Shown: positions 9,886 to 21,144 of the stretch, piece by piece
Layout: every line of letters starts with the position of its first letter
How positions within the stretch are numbered: the stretch's first letter is position 1
Assembly: GCF_001641265.1 (NCBI RefSeq)
Contig: NW_020167525.1
Span: 1,404,501 to 1,468,500 of the forward strand
Length of the DNA stretch: 64,000 nt
DNA from: Pseudogymnoascus destructans
Lineage: Eukaryota > Ascomycota > Leotiomycetes > Thelebolales > Thelebolaceae
Direction: 5' to 3'
Notes under the pieces: generated by a model
Told to the model about the DNA's origin: nothing
Databases searched by the model: none
What the model saw: only the letters and a program-made list of their open reading frames with translations
Position numbers and translations under genes: made by a program

Positions 9886-11193
9886 ATGTCGCTGTACGAG
9901 AACCTCTGCCAGCTGCCCCTCAGCTCCGAGCTCTTCTGCCAGGCTATCCATCCCTCAGAGCCTATTGTTGCTGTTGGGCTGTCCAGTGGGCATGTTCAGG
10001 CTTTCCGCCTTCCTGCTGAGGAGGAGGAGGACAATGCTGGGTCCGACGATGATGATGATGATGAAGAGGATACCACTACGCTTTCGGCTCTGTCCAATGG
10101 CAAAAGCCACATCGAAACGCAATGGCGCACGCGCCGCCACAAAGGCTCCTGCCGCTGCCTAGGCTTCAGCCCAGACGGCGAAGGTACTTACTTCCCCCCC
10201 CCCCCCAAACCAACCTCCACCTAGAAAATCAAACTAACCCCCTCCACAGTTCTCTACTCAGCAGGCACCGACACCCTCCTCAAAGCCTTCTCCCCCCTCA
10301 CCGGCATCGTAACCTCCAAGCTCCTCATCCCCGCGCACAACGACCTCCCCGACCACCCCACCCTCCTGCACGCCCTCTCGCCCCAAACCCTCCTCCTCGC
10401 CACCGACTCCAGCGCCCTGCACCTCTTCGACCTGCGTTCTTCCTCCTCATTCGGCGCCCCCAAGCCCGCCGCGACGCACAGGCCGCATGATGATTATATC
10501 TCCTCGCTCACCCCGCTCAAGCCGTCCGATGCGAGCACCTCGGGGTTCGCGAAGCAGTGGGTTACTACCGGGGGGGGGACATTGGCGGTTACGGATTTGA
10601 GGAGGGGCGTGTTGGTTAAGAGTGAGGAGCAGCAGGAGGAGTTGCTTAGTTCGTTGAGTGTGGATGGGTTTTCGACACGGGCGGGGGGGAGTGGGGAGAA
10701 AGTTGTTGTGGGTGGGGGGAATGGAGTGATAACGCTGTGGGAAAGGGGCGTGTGGGATGATCAGGGGGAGAGAGTCGTTGTTGTTCCTGGCGGGAAGGCG
10801 GAGGGCGAGAGTCTCGATGCGTTGGCGCGTGTGCCGGGGGGTAGGGAGGTGGTTGTAGGCTGCGGCGATGGGAAGGTGAGGATTGTGGATTTGACAGGTC
10901 GAGGCGTGAGGCATGTTCTGAGACACGACGAGGTGGAGAGTGTTATCGGCGTGGGCTATGATTGCTACGGCCGTCTGATTTCAGGGGGTGGGAACGTAGT
11001 CAAGGTTTGGGCGGAGAAGGACGGTGGAAGGGGGGGTAGTAGTGAGAGTGAGAGCGACAGCGAGGAGGACAGTGAGAAGGATAGTAGTGATAGTGAGGGG
11101 GAGAAGCCGCAGAAGAGGAGGAAGGGGAGGGGGGGGGTGAAGGGGGAGGGGGGGACGCCGAATGGGGTTATTGGGTTTCAGGGGATGGATTGA
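9886..11193 (+). CDS. JIP5: WD-repeat ribosome-biogenesis protein Jip5
   Basis: There are two exons, 9886-10183 and 10250-11193 (66-bp intron GTACTT...CTAAC...CAG); they give 413 aa. The N-terminus MSLYENLCQLPLSSELF and the first WD repeat (CQAIHPSEPIVAVGLSSGHV) are typical of Jip5/WDR55-like proteins. An acidic insert of Glu and Asp follows, then further WD blades (VLYSAGTDTLLKAFSPLTG, KVVVGGGNGVITLWERG, VVVGCGDGKVRIVDLTGRG, RLISGGGNVVKVWAE). The C-terminal tail is Ser/Glu-rich and then Lys/Arg-rich (KPQKRRKGRG), as expected for a nucleolar protein. Yeast Jip5 is essential and linked to 60S ribosome assembly. The gene converges on the Pro/Gly-rich gene at 11482. Confidence 0.88.
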
Positions 11194-11481
11194 TGGATGA
11201 TTGCTGGAGTGGTGGGGGAGCATGTATATAGTTGTCACTGGAGCCAGGCGTGACGGAAGGAGTTCATTGCATCCTCGATATGCTTAATTGCATCCTGGAT
11301 ATGCTTAATTGCATCCTCGATATGCTTAAAACAAAACCTTACTATTCCCTCCGTCCCCACTCATCCCCCCAAAATATCCCCCGAATTCACCGGCCCCCCA
11401 TCCGGCCACCCCTCCCCCTCCGCCCTCCACCACCCCCTCTCCCTCGCCCTTCCCCCCCCTTCCCGAACCCAAACCCCCACG

Positions 11482-12240
11482 TCAGGGCCCCCCCCACACC
11501 TCCCCAACCTCCGCGCACCGATCCAAGACAGCGCGGATCTTACAGTAATCCCCGGGCGGCACGTCGCCCCCGTCCTCCAGATGCGGGATCGCGCAGTAGA
11601 GGAGGTATCGGATCTGGTTTGCTAGTTCGGGGGTGATGGCGTTGGGGTGGGTGGTGAGGACGAATTGCATGTCTTCCGCGAAGGAGCGCCAGTTCAGCAT
11701 TTCGAGGGCGGTGAGGACGAAGGCGCGCGCGGATTGTTGTTCGGGCGTCATGGTACTCACATCCGGCGGCGTCGTATACAACCGCTTCGGATATCCCTCT
11801 TGCGCGGGATGCTTGCGTGAACCGGGGAGGTGGCCGTGCAGGGAGCTATTGAGGAAAGTCTGTGATGGGTCGAGGGGGGGGAGGAGGCCGGGGCCGGGGG
11901 GGGGAGGGGGGGAGGGGGGAGGAGAGGCTGCCCAGGCCGGTGGTGACGGGGGTGTTGCCGTCGGCGGTTTCGGTGGAGGGGCCGTAGATGGGGGGGCCGC
12001 CACGGCCGGGGTGGAGGCTGGCGGTGTTGCTTTGGGGGGGTAGCCTCCTCCGCCTGGGGGGTGGCCGCCTCGGGGCCCGGGATAGCCTCCTTGTGGACCG
12101 GGGTAACCGCCTTGCTGTCCGGGGTAGACTCCTTGTTGGCCGGGGTAGCCTCCGTAGCCGCCGTCGTCGGGGGGGTGGAAGCCGCCGCAGTCGGGGCAGA
12201 AGAACTGCGAGTAGAAGTATAGCCAGTCGTTGTAGGCCAT
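11482..12240 (-). CDS. Pro/Gly-rich protein with conserved helical C-terminus
   Basis: This is a single exon of 252 aa. It starts MAYNDWLYFYSQFFCPDCGG, followed by CxxC and PGQQGGYPGPQGG tandem repeats (about residues 30-65), then a long Pro/Ala tract. After PPDVSTMTPEQQSARAF it has a well-ordered helical module (about 170-250: LTALEMLNWRSFAEDMQFVL, PELANQIRYLLYCAIPHLED). The open frame extends upstream to 12546, but the ATG at 12240 is chosen because the upstream part has no conserved look and the protein start is aromatic and Cys-rich. I do not recognise the family. It lies tandem with MRPS8, 342 bp downstream of its stop. Confidence 0.6.
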   Translation of the reverse strand: MAYNDWLYFYSQFFCPDCGGFHPPDDGGYGGYPGQQGVYPGQQGGYPGPQGGYPGPRGGHPPGGGGYPPKATPPASTPAVAAPPSTAPPPKPPTATPPSPPAWAASPPPSPPPPPGPGLLPPLDPSQTFLNSSLHGHLPGSRKHPAQEGYPKRLYTTPPDVSTMTPEQQSARAFVLTALEMLNWRSFAEDMQFVLTTHPNAITPELANQIRYLLYCAIPHLEDGGDVPPGDYCKIRAVLDRCAEVGEVWGGP

Positions 12241-12582
12241 TGTTTCTGGTTTGCATGGGTTGTATAATAAGGACTGGCAGGATGGTGCGTTTGTATTAGG
12301 TGAAGAAGGAAAGCGTGGAGTTGAGTTGAAGTAGGCTTCGACATAAGGAGAAGAAAGGGGTGAATCATAAGGTGGTTCCGTGCTTGGGGTCTCTGAATGA
12401 ACGAGGCATTCGCTGGAGCTCGATTCGGCGGATGGAAGCAAACAAGACATGGAAGTGACACATTGAACGAAAAGTAAAAGAGAACAAATTGGTTTATACA
12501 CACCAGCACCACGCAATGCAGTTACACGTATCATACATCCCCGCATCCCTCATTTTCCACCCCATATTCCTTACAACCCCCC

Positions 12583-13071
12583 TTATAACACCCTACACAA
12601 CAACATCCCCCCAATCTTCCTCTCCACACACTCCCTCGCCTCCAAAATCCCCCTATCAGTACTCACAAAAATACACTCTCCCGGCTTCCTCAGCCCCCTC
12701 ACAGTCCCCGCATCCCTCCCCCTCACCAACTTCGCAATCACCGTCGCATCCACATAAATCCTCTTCGTCGGCTTACTCACCATCGCCATCTGGCTCAGCA
12801 CCGGCGCGTTATTCCAGTACTTCAGCCCCAGCCACAGCCGCCTGCTCGCTACGTTTTCCTGCGTGACCGGCTCGGGGACGTAGGTGCTCAGCGCGTCGAC
12901 GGGGGGAGGTTGGCCGCCGCCGCGGGTCACGGAGCGGAGGAAGCCGGATTGTTGGAGGGAGAGGGAGAGGGAGAGGATCATGTTCGAGGCGGGGACGGAG
13001 GTCAGGCCGAGGCGCGCGCGGCTGGCGTTTTGGAGGTGCGAGCACACGTTGGCGAGGTTGACGAGAGACAT
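12583..13071 (-). CDS. MRPS8: Mitochondrial small-subunit ribosomal protein uS8m
   Basis: This is a single exon of 162 aa. The start MSLVNLANVCSHLQNASRAR is the usual fungal Mrps8 beginning, so the in-frame extension up to 13362 is rejected. The S8 fold is clear: N-terminal helix, LKYWNNAPVLSQMAMVSKPTKRIY, and the C-terminal signature GECIFVSTDRGILEARECVE then RKIGGMLLCRVL, which binds the central domain of the 15S rRNA. No classical presequence is obvious, as in other fungal Mrps8 proteins. It is divergent from the gene at 13719. Confidence 0.93.
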   Translation of the reverse strand: MSLVNLANVCSHLQNASRARLGLTSVPASNMILSLSLSLQQSGFLRSVTRGGGQPPPVDALSTYVPEPVTQENVASRRLWLGLKYWNNAPVLSQMAMVSKPTKRIYVDATVIAKLVRGRDAGTVRGLRKPGECIFVSTDRGILEARECVERKIGGMLLCRVL

Positions 13072-13718
13072 TGCGAGGTTAGCGGTGGTGGTGGTGTGCG
13101 GGAGAAGGATCCTTAGCCCGCGAGGGCGGCGGGTGTGGTGGTGTGCAGTTGGGGGGTTTGGAGTGGTCCTGGGGGAGGAAGTTAGACGGGGGAGTTGGGA
13201 GCTCGGGGTTGACGGGGAGTAAATACCAAAGGGCGCGTGGAGCTCTATCGAGCGTGGGAGCGACGAGGTGGAGAAGCGCGGTGCGGTGGATGAGGTGGGA
13301 GTTGTGGTCGTGGGATATATATTTGTATATTGGCCTCGAGCTTCATGTTCTTGTCTATCCAATCGATAAATTATTTGAGCATGGGGGTCCGTTCGGTATT
13401 TGCCTTAAATATCAGGTGTCACATTGTCAGGCAACTTCCTTGCTCCCCTGTTATCGCGATAGCCAACAGGAACGATTCCCCAACAAAATGCCAAGACCAA
13501 CAGCCGCCGTCCTGTTCTTCCCCTTGCTTTCCTATATATCTCTCACTGTTTTCTCTGTTTTCCGCGGTTTTGCGACGTTTGTGGTCGTTGTTTGCCATCA
13601 CGACGTTATTCACTTGAGCTGGACAGCTACAGCTGCATAGAAACAGCTTCATATACAAAGCCGCCGAGCTGAGAGGAGCGAACCCCGCACTCCGTAAGCC
13701 CACAGGAGAGAGGCCACG
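13072..13718. promoter_or_regulatory. Shared promoter region of MRPS8 and the gene at 13719
   Basis: This is a 647-bp head-to-head spacer with mixed composition. TATA-like ATATATATTTG occurs near 13315. No gene is recognised inside. Co-regulation of the two genes is possible but not shown. Confidence 0.4.
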
Positions 13719-14976
13719 ATGGCTGCTCATCCGGGCGAAGAAGTCACTGCGACACTGTGAGTTTGCTTCACCGCATCTTCCTATATATCCATCTATAGAG
13801 AAGGCATATCCTGACAGAAACCACAGCTTCGCCGACGTCCACTACTACTACGGCCCGCCGACTGAAAAGCCGCCGCATCACCGCTTTGACAAAGGATCAT
13901 ACCTCTACCTCTACGAGAATGCGGCCCAGCGACGGGCACGCATCGAGGTCGCCAATTCGGCAGGGACACCAGACCAAGACGCCTTCGACGGCCGTGAGTC
14001 CCCCCCCAGCCCCTCCATAAACCCCAACTAACCCCTCCCAGCCCTCGACAACGTTCTCATAACCTACGACCACAAGCACCCCACCCTCCTCACCATCACC
14101 GTCGATGCATTCCCTCCCCTCCCCCCCCAATCCCCCACCGACTTCCGCCTCCCCACCTACGACCCCCGCAACGAGAATAAATACCTCTACCGCCTCCACA
14201 CCATCGACGTCTACCTCTACACCCCCGCCGACGCAACCCTCCTCCTCACCTCCCTCCAGCGCCTCCTCCCCGCCAACCACCTCGCCATCGCCGGCGCTGC
14301 ACTCACCCCACCACCCCATGCCCAAGCCATGAGCCCTATAGTGCAACAGCTCGAGAATATCGCTATCAACGAGCACTCGCCCCCCTTCGCTGGTCCACCC
14401 ACCACCGCACCCCCGGCCTACACCTCCCCGCCCGCAGCGCAGTCTTTTGCACCACTGGCATACAACCCCGCTGCCCCCGCTGCGCCCGAGGCGATCGCTC
14501 ACCGCGAAAAGACACCCCCGCCACCGGATGCGGGGGCTAACCCCCTTCGTGCCGCGACGCACGAGCAGCACCAGCAGCACCAGCAGCACCAGCACCACCA
14601 CCAGCAGCAATACCAACCGGCAGCACCCGCAGGCGGAGCGGTGTACTTCCCCGGCCCCCCCAGCGTAGCAGGAGGCCAATACGCACCCAGCGCCTCCCCC
14701 GCCGCTCCGCACCCCGGCAGCACGCCAGCTGCCCCAGCGGCTACTACGGCGTCGGGGCTGGCGTACGCGAACTACTCGTATGCACAAGGTGGACAGCCGG
14801 CGCAGGGGAAGGCGGAGTATAACGTGCATCAGCAGGTGTATCGGCCGACGGAGGGGGAGGCGATGGGGAAGGTGAAGCCGATTGAGGGGGAGAAGAGTAA
14901 GTTGGGGCAGAATGCGGTGAGGTTGGAGAAGGGGGTTACGGGGTTCTTGAAGAAGTTTGAGAAGAAGTATGGGTAA
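13719..14976 (+). CDS. Conserved fungal protein with Gln/His/Pro-rich linker
   Basis: There are three exons, 13719-13756, 13827-13993 and 14042-14976, with introns GTGAGT...CTGAC...CAG and GTGAGT...CTAAC...CAG; they give 379 aa. Residues 1-150 form a compact globular region (FADVHYYYGPPTEKPPHHRF, GSYLYLYENAAQRRARIEVA, NVLITYDHKHPTLLTITVDA, YRLHTIDVYLYT). Then comes a long disordered Pro/Ala-rich stretch with a His/Gln run near residue 250, and a short basic end (LEKGVTGFLKKFEKKYG). The N-terminal part is the conserved region of an uncharacterised ascomycete family. I cannot assign a function. Confidence 0.8.
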
Positions 14977-15163
14977 GTGTGGCATTAGCTTAGTTAGTTT
15001 GGGGGTATTAGGGGTAGTTTGGAGAGGAGGGAAGAGGAGTATGTGGATTGGATGATCAGGTGGGATAGGATATTTGAATGAATTTAAAGTTTATCTGCGA
15101 AAAAAATTAATCTTCCTGGCTTATCACCACATATATCACACAATTCGGCAATTATATCTCGAC

Positions 15164-17206
15164 TTAACCACCAGCTCTCTCATTCTCCCACCCTAGCGCA
15201 CCCCTCCCCCCCCCACCGGGTCCAACGACAGGTGTAGCGCTCTCAACAACGATACTAGGTCCAACACCTAGTCCTCCTTGCACCTGTCCTCCATTACCTC
15301 CACCTCCACCTCCTAGGCGGGGGAGTCCCATAAACGAACTCCTCCTCCTTTCACCCAGCGGTGGCGTAGTAGAGGGCATCGGCGGGGTATGCAACACATA
15401 CGACGTCTTCTGCGGCACCACATCCTCCGCCGCCCGCCCAACCGTGCCCATCAAGTCATTCACCGAGATTCTCCTCCGCGCGAGCGTCGACATACGACGT
15501 GGCGCCGGGTCTCCACTCGCATTTCCAGCCCCGCTAGAGCCACCAGAGGCCCCGCCAGGCGCAGCGCCAGGTGGTGTGGGTGAAGGCGATTGTGAGGGAG
15601 GCGTTAATCCCCCCTCCGAAGCGACGGCGGGGAACGAAGCCGTGCGCGGGAGCTGGACGTGCCGGGGAGGAGAGACGCGACGGCCTGGGCTAGGAGAGAG
15701 ACCGCGTTGGGCAATCGGGTCGATGAACGTAGCTGATGCGCGGCGGGAGCTCGATGTATTGGCTGCAGTGGTGGCACCGGAACTGCTCGCGCCGCTGCCG
15801 CTGCCACTGTTGTTGTTCAGCCTGTTCAGCCTGTTCAGCCTGTTCAGTTCCGCGGCGTCGTCGGTGTCGTATCCCTCCTCGATATCGGGGAAGGGAACGG
15901 GTGGGGAGGCACTAGCGCGGCGTTCGATGATGGGGGGTGATGCGCTGCACAGTCCGAGATCAAGCTCCGTGACGGGGTGGGAACTGAGTGGTAGATCTGG
16001 GCGCGTGCGTGTGCTGTTTCCGCCGCTGGTGTACGCGCTGGGCATGTATCCTGGTGGCACATCGCGGCCGGCGCCGAGGGAGATCTCGTCGTACATCGGT
16101 GGGCGTCCGGGGTCATCTTCGCTGTAGCGCTCGCTGTAGCGGGCGGTGTTGTCGAAGGTCAAGACGCTGCCCATGCTTGCGCGTCCCCCGGCGCCCATGT
16201 CGCCCGCGTCCCCGAGGAGGGGGCGCTCGGATTCCTCGGAGTTGGCGCGCACGCGCGAGCCGTCGAGGTGTGCCACGCCTAGGCCCTCGTACGAGACTTG
16301 GCTGACGGCGCGTTCGCGCTCACGCAGGCGCGAGTGCTCCGCGCGCAGAGCATCGAGGTTAGTGTTACTTTCTGGGCGCCCTCTAGTCCTCAGTTCAGCG
16401 AGAGTGTCAAGATCGCCGCGGTCGCGGGCCTCGCGTCTCAGCCGCCTCCTCTCCTCGCGAGCAGCGATCTCTTCGCGTCGCGCTAGACGGACCTGGTACA
16501 GGGCTTCCATTTCATCTTCGCGACGCTCTTCCTCAGCGGCCTCAGCGATGTCGGGGAACTTAACAACAGTGTCGATGCCATCGCGCTCGCCGGCGCGGCC
16601 GAGAACTTGCTCTGTCGACTTGGGGTAGAAGGCGTATTCGGGGAGGGTAGCGATGGAGCGCAGCGAGGTGTTGCGGTCAATTGCCGAGCTCGAGAGCGCC
16701 ACATCAGAATTGGAGGCGGAGTTTATGCCGAAGTTGAAGGGGGCGGATAAGATGGCGCTGCTGTCGCCTGTGGAGGGGGGTTGGCCTCGGTTGGGGCCTG
16801 CGGTGCTGTTGCTGGAGATGGGTTCCAGGTGGGCAGCATCGGTGCGGGACATGCGACTTTGGGGGACGTCCCAGTGTATCCATTTGCGCTTGAGGTAGGC
16901 GGTTGGTAGGTATGTTGGTTCGGAATGGCTGCGGCGGAATCTGCGGAGGAAGTAGTAGGCGATTACGCTGGCAGCGAGGCCGAGTATTATGGAGCCTATC
17001 TTGGGGAATGTTAGCTATATTCTCTAGGAGGTGGATAAAATTGAGGGCAGTGAAGGTAGTGCTTTGGTAGCAGGAAAATGAGGATATGAGAGTGTATAAT
17101 TATGCCGGGCGTGTGTTAAAAGTAGGGGTCTGGGGAAGCCTACAACTTGACCCATCTGGGCTCCCTTCATCTCACGCCGCGACAGACGCGGCTGATCGAT
17201 GAACAT
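15164..17206 (-). CDS. Single-pass membrane protein with long disordered tail
   Basis: There are two exons, 17206-17144 and 16999-15164; the intron 17000-17143 has GTAGGC...CTAAC...AAG. They give 632 aa. The splice creates GQVIGSIILGLAASVIAYYF, one hydrophobic helix near residues 20-38, followed by basic LRRFRR, so the long C-terminus should face the cytosol. Starting at the internal Met at 16852 would lose this helix. The tail holds a coiled coil (about residues 165-210, EEERREDEMEAL, ARREEIAAREERRRLRREAR), a PPxY-type site (RPPMYDE) and many Ser/Pro clusters. A PPxY site suggests contact with WW-domain ubiquitin ligases, but that is inference. A CTGTTCAGC microsatellite near 15818 encodes NRLNRLNRL. 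Confidence 0.7.
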
Positions 17207-17945
17207 GGTGACTCGGAGTGTATGTACTGTGGGATCTTGTCCCTGTTTTGTCTTTGTCGAGCTCTCGCTCTGAGTATGTCGAATCGTCGATATCGTGTAT
17301 AATCCTCCCAGCGTTCGTCTCTGCCCGGGTATTTTCCTTCTCTTCTCCTCCCTCCTATTAATCAGAATCCTCCTCTTCACTCGTTTCACGTCGTCGTCGT
17401 CCAACGTCTCCAGGCTCACACGCCCAAGGCTCACACCTCCAGCTGAAAAGCCCAGGGTCCAGCCGTATGCACAGTAGTAGCACAGCTCAGCCGTTCTCCC
17501 GCTCAGCACAACAATAATCACAACAATAAACACAACAATAATCACAACAACAGCGCGTACAGAAGGGAAGGCTCAAAGAACAGGCAGAAGCAGCATACAT
17601 AAACAAGAAAGAAGGGAAAAGGGAGTCTAGAAATCCCACGGGGAATCGAAGAGCGAAGGCCGCCCGGCTAGCTAGCCTCAGCCACCTCTCCCCTTGTCAA
17701 GATAGCATGGACAGGTACTTAGGGTGGTACTGGAGTTGTTGGTGTGATGCGCGCTAGATTGGAAGTACCTACCTATGACAGGCTAGGTACTATGGTGTGC
17801 GTGGGGATTTGACGGCTGGTGGGACCCCTGGTGGACCCAATAGACGGTGTCACAGCCGGGCTAAATATAGAAATCAATTCACAGCCCCAATCCCTACCAC
17901 TCCTCTCCCAACCCACAGTGACGGAAAAAGCAGAAAAATATTCCT

Positions 17946-18066
17946 AATCCCCCCTCCATCCCCCTCCATCCCCCCTCATCCCCCTCATCCCCCCTCATCC
18001 CTCCTCATCCCCCCTCCATCCCCTCTCATCCCCCCTCCATCCCCCTCATCCCCCCTCCGTCCCCCC
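17946..18066. repeat. C-rich minisatellite (CCCCTCATCC type)
   Basis: About twelve imperfect 9-12-bp units of CCCCCTCATCC / CCCCCTCCATC run in a row. They lie in the 1.2-kb spacer between the 5' end of the membrane-protein gene and the 3' end of CDC40. The proline-rich open frame across it (17797-18396) is a by-product of the repeat. Otherwise 17207-18392 shows no gene. Confidence 0.85.
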
Positions 18067-18392
18067 TACCCCACGCCACACCGCTACCAATTGGTCCCTG
18101 CCGCGCCGCACGCCGGCGGCAGGATCCTTCGCGTTTCGTGGCCGGCGCGGCAGAGGCAGGCTAGAGAAAGGCTGATCTCCAGGAGGCTCCTGCCGTTTGG
18201 TTTGGGTGTTGTGTTGGGAGTCTGCCTGGCTGCTTGCCAAATATATCATTCATATATTTTCTCCTTGCCTTCCAGAACTACCTTCAGAGCAACGCTTCGA
18301 ATTACATGTAACCCCCCAACCCCCCTTCCCGCTGCCCGAACGCCATCTGCAATCCCACCATATGCTCCCAATCCAAGCTCAGCCCCTTTCCT

Positions 18393-19973
18393 TTAATCAA
18401 AATACCTAATCTTCCCATCCAGCCCCGCCGCCGCCACGCGACTGCTCTCCTGGGGCTGCCACGCCAGCGACGTCACCGCCCCCTCCGCAACCTTAATCTT
18501 ATGCCACATCCTACACGTCTTCCAATCCCACACACACACATAACCCCCACTATCCCCGCTCGCCACAAACTGCCCATCAGGGCTCACCACAACATCAATC
18601 GCGTATCCCGCGTTGTTGTGCCCCTTATACACCTTCTTCCTGTTCTGCCTGAACTTGTCTCCCGCCGCATACACCACGATCTGGTTATCCGCGCTCTGGA
18701 ACAGCACCGCCTTGCCGTTCGGGTGGGCGTACGACCGCACGAGCGGGTACATGTATGGCTCGGCGACGTACTTGATCGGGACGGGGATATGGTAGTCCCA
18801 CGCCCTTAAACTCTTATCATCCGACGTCGAGATGAAGCGCCGCGCCTCGTCAACGAACGTCAGCGTGTTGACGGCCGCGAGATGGTGATCGTACTCCTGC
18901 ACGATGGCGCGCGTGCGCGTATCGAACTGCACGATCTTCTTATCGCTCATACCAGCCAGGAACTCGTGCGCGTTCTCCGGGTCGGGGTTGAAGCGCACCA
19001 CGTGCGGGGTCTTGCCCGTCGTGAAGCGGTTGATGCATTGACCTGTCTCCGTATCCCAGAGCTTGATCATGCGATCGTATGATGCAGAGAGGAATTGCGA
19101 ACCAGAGGTGTTGAAGGTCACGTCCGACAGCGCCTTCGTGTGGCCGGAGAAGGTACGCAGAAGTTCGCGCTGGTGGTACACGTCCCATAGCTTCACAGTC
19201 GAGTCCGCGCTGGCGCTGAGCATGACATGGCCGCTGCCCGGGAAGAAGCGCAGCGCAACGACAGGCTTGGTATGTCCCTTCCACGTATGTATCAACTTCT
19301 TCGGCACGAAGTTCTTGATGCTGCCCTCCTCCTTCCTCAGATCCACATCCAAGTCCTGCGGCACATGCATATACGTCCTGCCCTGATAATCGCGTTCCTC
19401 CGCCCCATGAAACGTCGTCGTCTCCCCCCCCTGACCCTCCTCCTCCTTCCTCTTCGCCACAGCCTGCGGCATCGCCTTCACCGCCGTCCCACTCTCCACC
19501 ATCCCCTCCTCATCCGTAACCTCCTCATACTCCTCTCCACTCTCCAGCTCCCCCCCATCCGCATCCCTCTCCTCATATTCCGCCCTCTTATACCCCGCCC
19601 ACGGCCCAACATACTCCCCCTCCCCATCCACCACCAGCGCATCCCCCCTCTTCATCCTCTTCGCCTTTATCCGCTCCGCCTCCGCCTTCAGCTCAGGCCC
19701 CGTCATCCCCCCGCGCGCCCCCCGCTCCCCAGCAAGCTGCTGCGACCGGAACGTGTGCTCGCTCATGTATGTCTCCTGCGCAAATCCCGTCGGCACGTTC
19801 TTGCGCTTCAGGCTGTTCACGTCGTCTTTGAACGGGTTCGCGGGCCCTTGAGCAGGCCGCGAGAGGTTTTCGGCGCTGTAGGGTACGACGGCGTGGTCGG
19901 GGCCGGAGAGCTGGCGCGCGACCAGCGCGTTCTGTGGCGCCATGTCCGCTGGGTAGGTGTTGAGGTCCGCCAT
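18393..19973 (-). CDS. CDC40: Pre-mRNA splicing factor Cdc40/Prp17
   Basis: This is a single exon of 526 aa. The N-terminal half carries the Prp17 signatures: NPFKDDVNSLKRKNVPTGFA, ETYMSEHTFRSQ, a Lys/Arg-rich helix, VGPWAGYKRAEYEERD, HGAEERDYQGRTYMHVPQDL and CIPKKLIHTWKGH-like FVPKKLIHTWKGHTKPV. The C-terminal half is a seven-blade WD40 propeller (LWDVYHQRELLRTFSGHTKA, IKLWDTETGQCINRF, SLRAWDYHIPVPIKYVAE, VCVWDWKTCRMWHKIKV) ending DGKIRYFD. Prp17 acts in the second catalytic step of splicing. The Met at 19973 is chosen over the open frame start at 20078 because MADLNTYPADMAPQNALVAR looks like the true start and the extension does not. A second-step splicing factor fits the intron-rich genome. 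Confidence 0.93.
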   Translation of the reverse strand: MADLNTYPADMAPQNALVARQLSGPDHAVVPYSAENLSRPAQGPANPFKDDVNSLKRKNVPTGFAQETYMSEHTFRSQQLAGERGARGGMTGPELKAEAERIKAKRMKRGDALVVDGEGEYVGPWAGYKRAEYEERDADGGELESGEEYEEVTDEEGMVESGTAVKAMPQAVAKRKEEEGQGGETTTFHGAEERDYQGRTYMHVPQDLDVDLRKEEGSIKNFVPKKLIHTWKGHTKPVVALRFFPGSGHVMLSASADSTVKLWDVYHQRELLRTFSGHTKALSDVTFNTSGSQFLSASYDRMIKLWDTETGQCINRFTTGKTPHVVRFNPDPENAHEFLAGMSDKKIVQFDTRTRAIVQEYDHHLAAVNTLTFVDEARRFISTSDDKSLRAWDYHIPVPIKYVAEPYMYPLVRSYAHPNGKAVLFQSADNQIVVYAAGDKFRQNRKKVYKGHNNAGYAIDVVVSPDGQFVASGDSGGYVCVWDWKTCRMWHKIKVAEGAVTSLAWQPQESSRVAAAGLDGKIRYFD

Positions 19974-20462
19974 GGTTGTGTGTGGTGTGAGGTTGTTTGG
20001 GAGAGCTGTCGATGTCGACGTTCTGGACTCGGGAAATTTAAGGTTGGCTGAGGATCGCGGCGATAAATATTTGGTCACGTGATCCGTTTACTGTTATCAG
20101 AATCTCGCCAGAAGACTTGAGCTAACTAACTTATTGGAAGTGACGCTGTCAACACCGACTAAGGGAACTCAAACGCTGTAAATGCATACATAATACCATT
20201 CATATGCACAACTTCATCACATCTATCGCGCCCCCGATCGCTGTACCTCCCCTTCCAGCTATATATAGCATATAGCTACTCCATACCGTACCCACATGCA
20301 CAGACATCCCCCCGCGACTGCGGCTCTCTCACAGCACTCTCACATTACGATCCTCCGCACAGACAAGCTCTCGCTATGATGCCCGCTGTCCTCAGTCATT
20401 ATCCCAACATTTCCAAGCAGATCATTCAATCATCGCTGTCCCGTCTAGAACGTGTCCGCTAT

Positions 20463-21144
20463 TTAGTGCGTCTCGTCGCGGATAAGGGCGACAATCATGC
20501 TGGATGGTGTTAGTCAAAGTTCACTGTGGAATAAGGTGGTTCGAGCATACCTGTAAAGATAGAAGAAGAACATAATGAGGTGGAAACCAAGCTTGGAGAA
20601 GGATTCCTGGTCACGTTAGCAGATATCGTGTCGGTAGATAGGAGACATGCATACCCTCTTGTGCACATTCAGCTTGCGGAAGATCTCAGTCGCATCCAGG
20701 AGATGCGAGTTGCTCACAATCCTGCGCGCGTGTTAGTCCCAAATCCCACCCAAAGGACGATGCCACGCAGGCAGACGGGGTGACGTACTTGTTCACGTTG
20801 TATGCCACGAGCGGCAGGTTGAGGATGAGCGGAACCCAGTAACCATTGATGAGGAAGAGGAAAGTCAGGAATCCATGCACCGCAGCCTCGGGGATAATAT
20901 ATGTGTTGAGGCGGTTGCAGAGGTCGATCGGGTTGATGTAATCACTACGCCCAGTCAGCTCTACACGCACAGTGCATCTAGCCCCCATCTCGGCGCGTGC
21001 TGCGCCAAGAAACCAGGTCCAAGGGGCGGAGGAAACTCACCACTCGAGATCACTGTACATGATAGTGAAGAAGACCTGCAGGAACAGGTTGACGGCATTG
21101 ATAATGACCGCCAACAGGTATAACCAGGCCTCGCCGGACATCAT
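20463..21144 (-). CDS. ERV14: ER vesicle cargo receptor Erv14 (cornichon family)
   Basis: There are five exons: 21144-21041, 20944-20789, 20721-20655, 20606-20551 and 20499-20463; they give 139 aa. All introns (48-96 bp) have GT-AG ends and CTAAC/CTGAC branch sites. The product starts MMSGEAWLYLLAVIINAVNL, passes YSDLECDYINPIDLCNRLN, the cornichon signature, and has HGFLTFLFLINGYWVPLILN and a last membrane helix ending SMIVALIRDETH. The family has three to four membrane helices and packages transmembrane cargo into COPII vesicles. The length matches the usual 138-140 aa. Four introns in so short a gene is typical of this family in filamentous fungi. Confidence 0.93.

Noticed and set aside
12241..12546. 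N-terminal extension of the Pro/Gly-rich gene to 12546
   Set aside because: Low-complexity Ser-rich sequence in the promoter region; the Met at 12240 gives a more natural start.
13072..13362. 97-residue N-terminal extension of MRPS8
   Set aside because: Conserved Mrps8 proteins start at MSLVNLA; the extension is promoter sequence.
17797..18396. 199-codon proline-rich open frame
   Set aside because: It is produced by the C-rich minisatellite and has no conserved region; it lies between two well-defined genes.
19227..20051. 274-codon open frame antisense to CDC40
   Set aside because: It is a shadow of the real gene, rich in Arg/Leu/His as expected for an opposite frame of GC-rich code.
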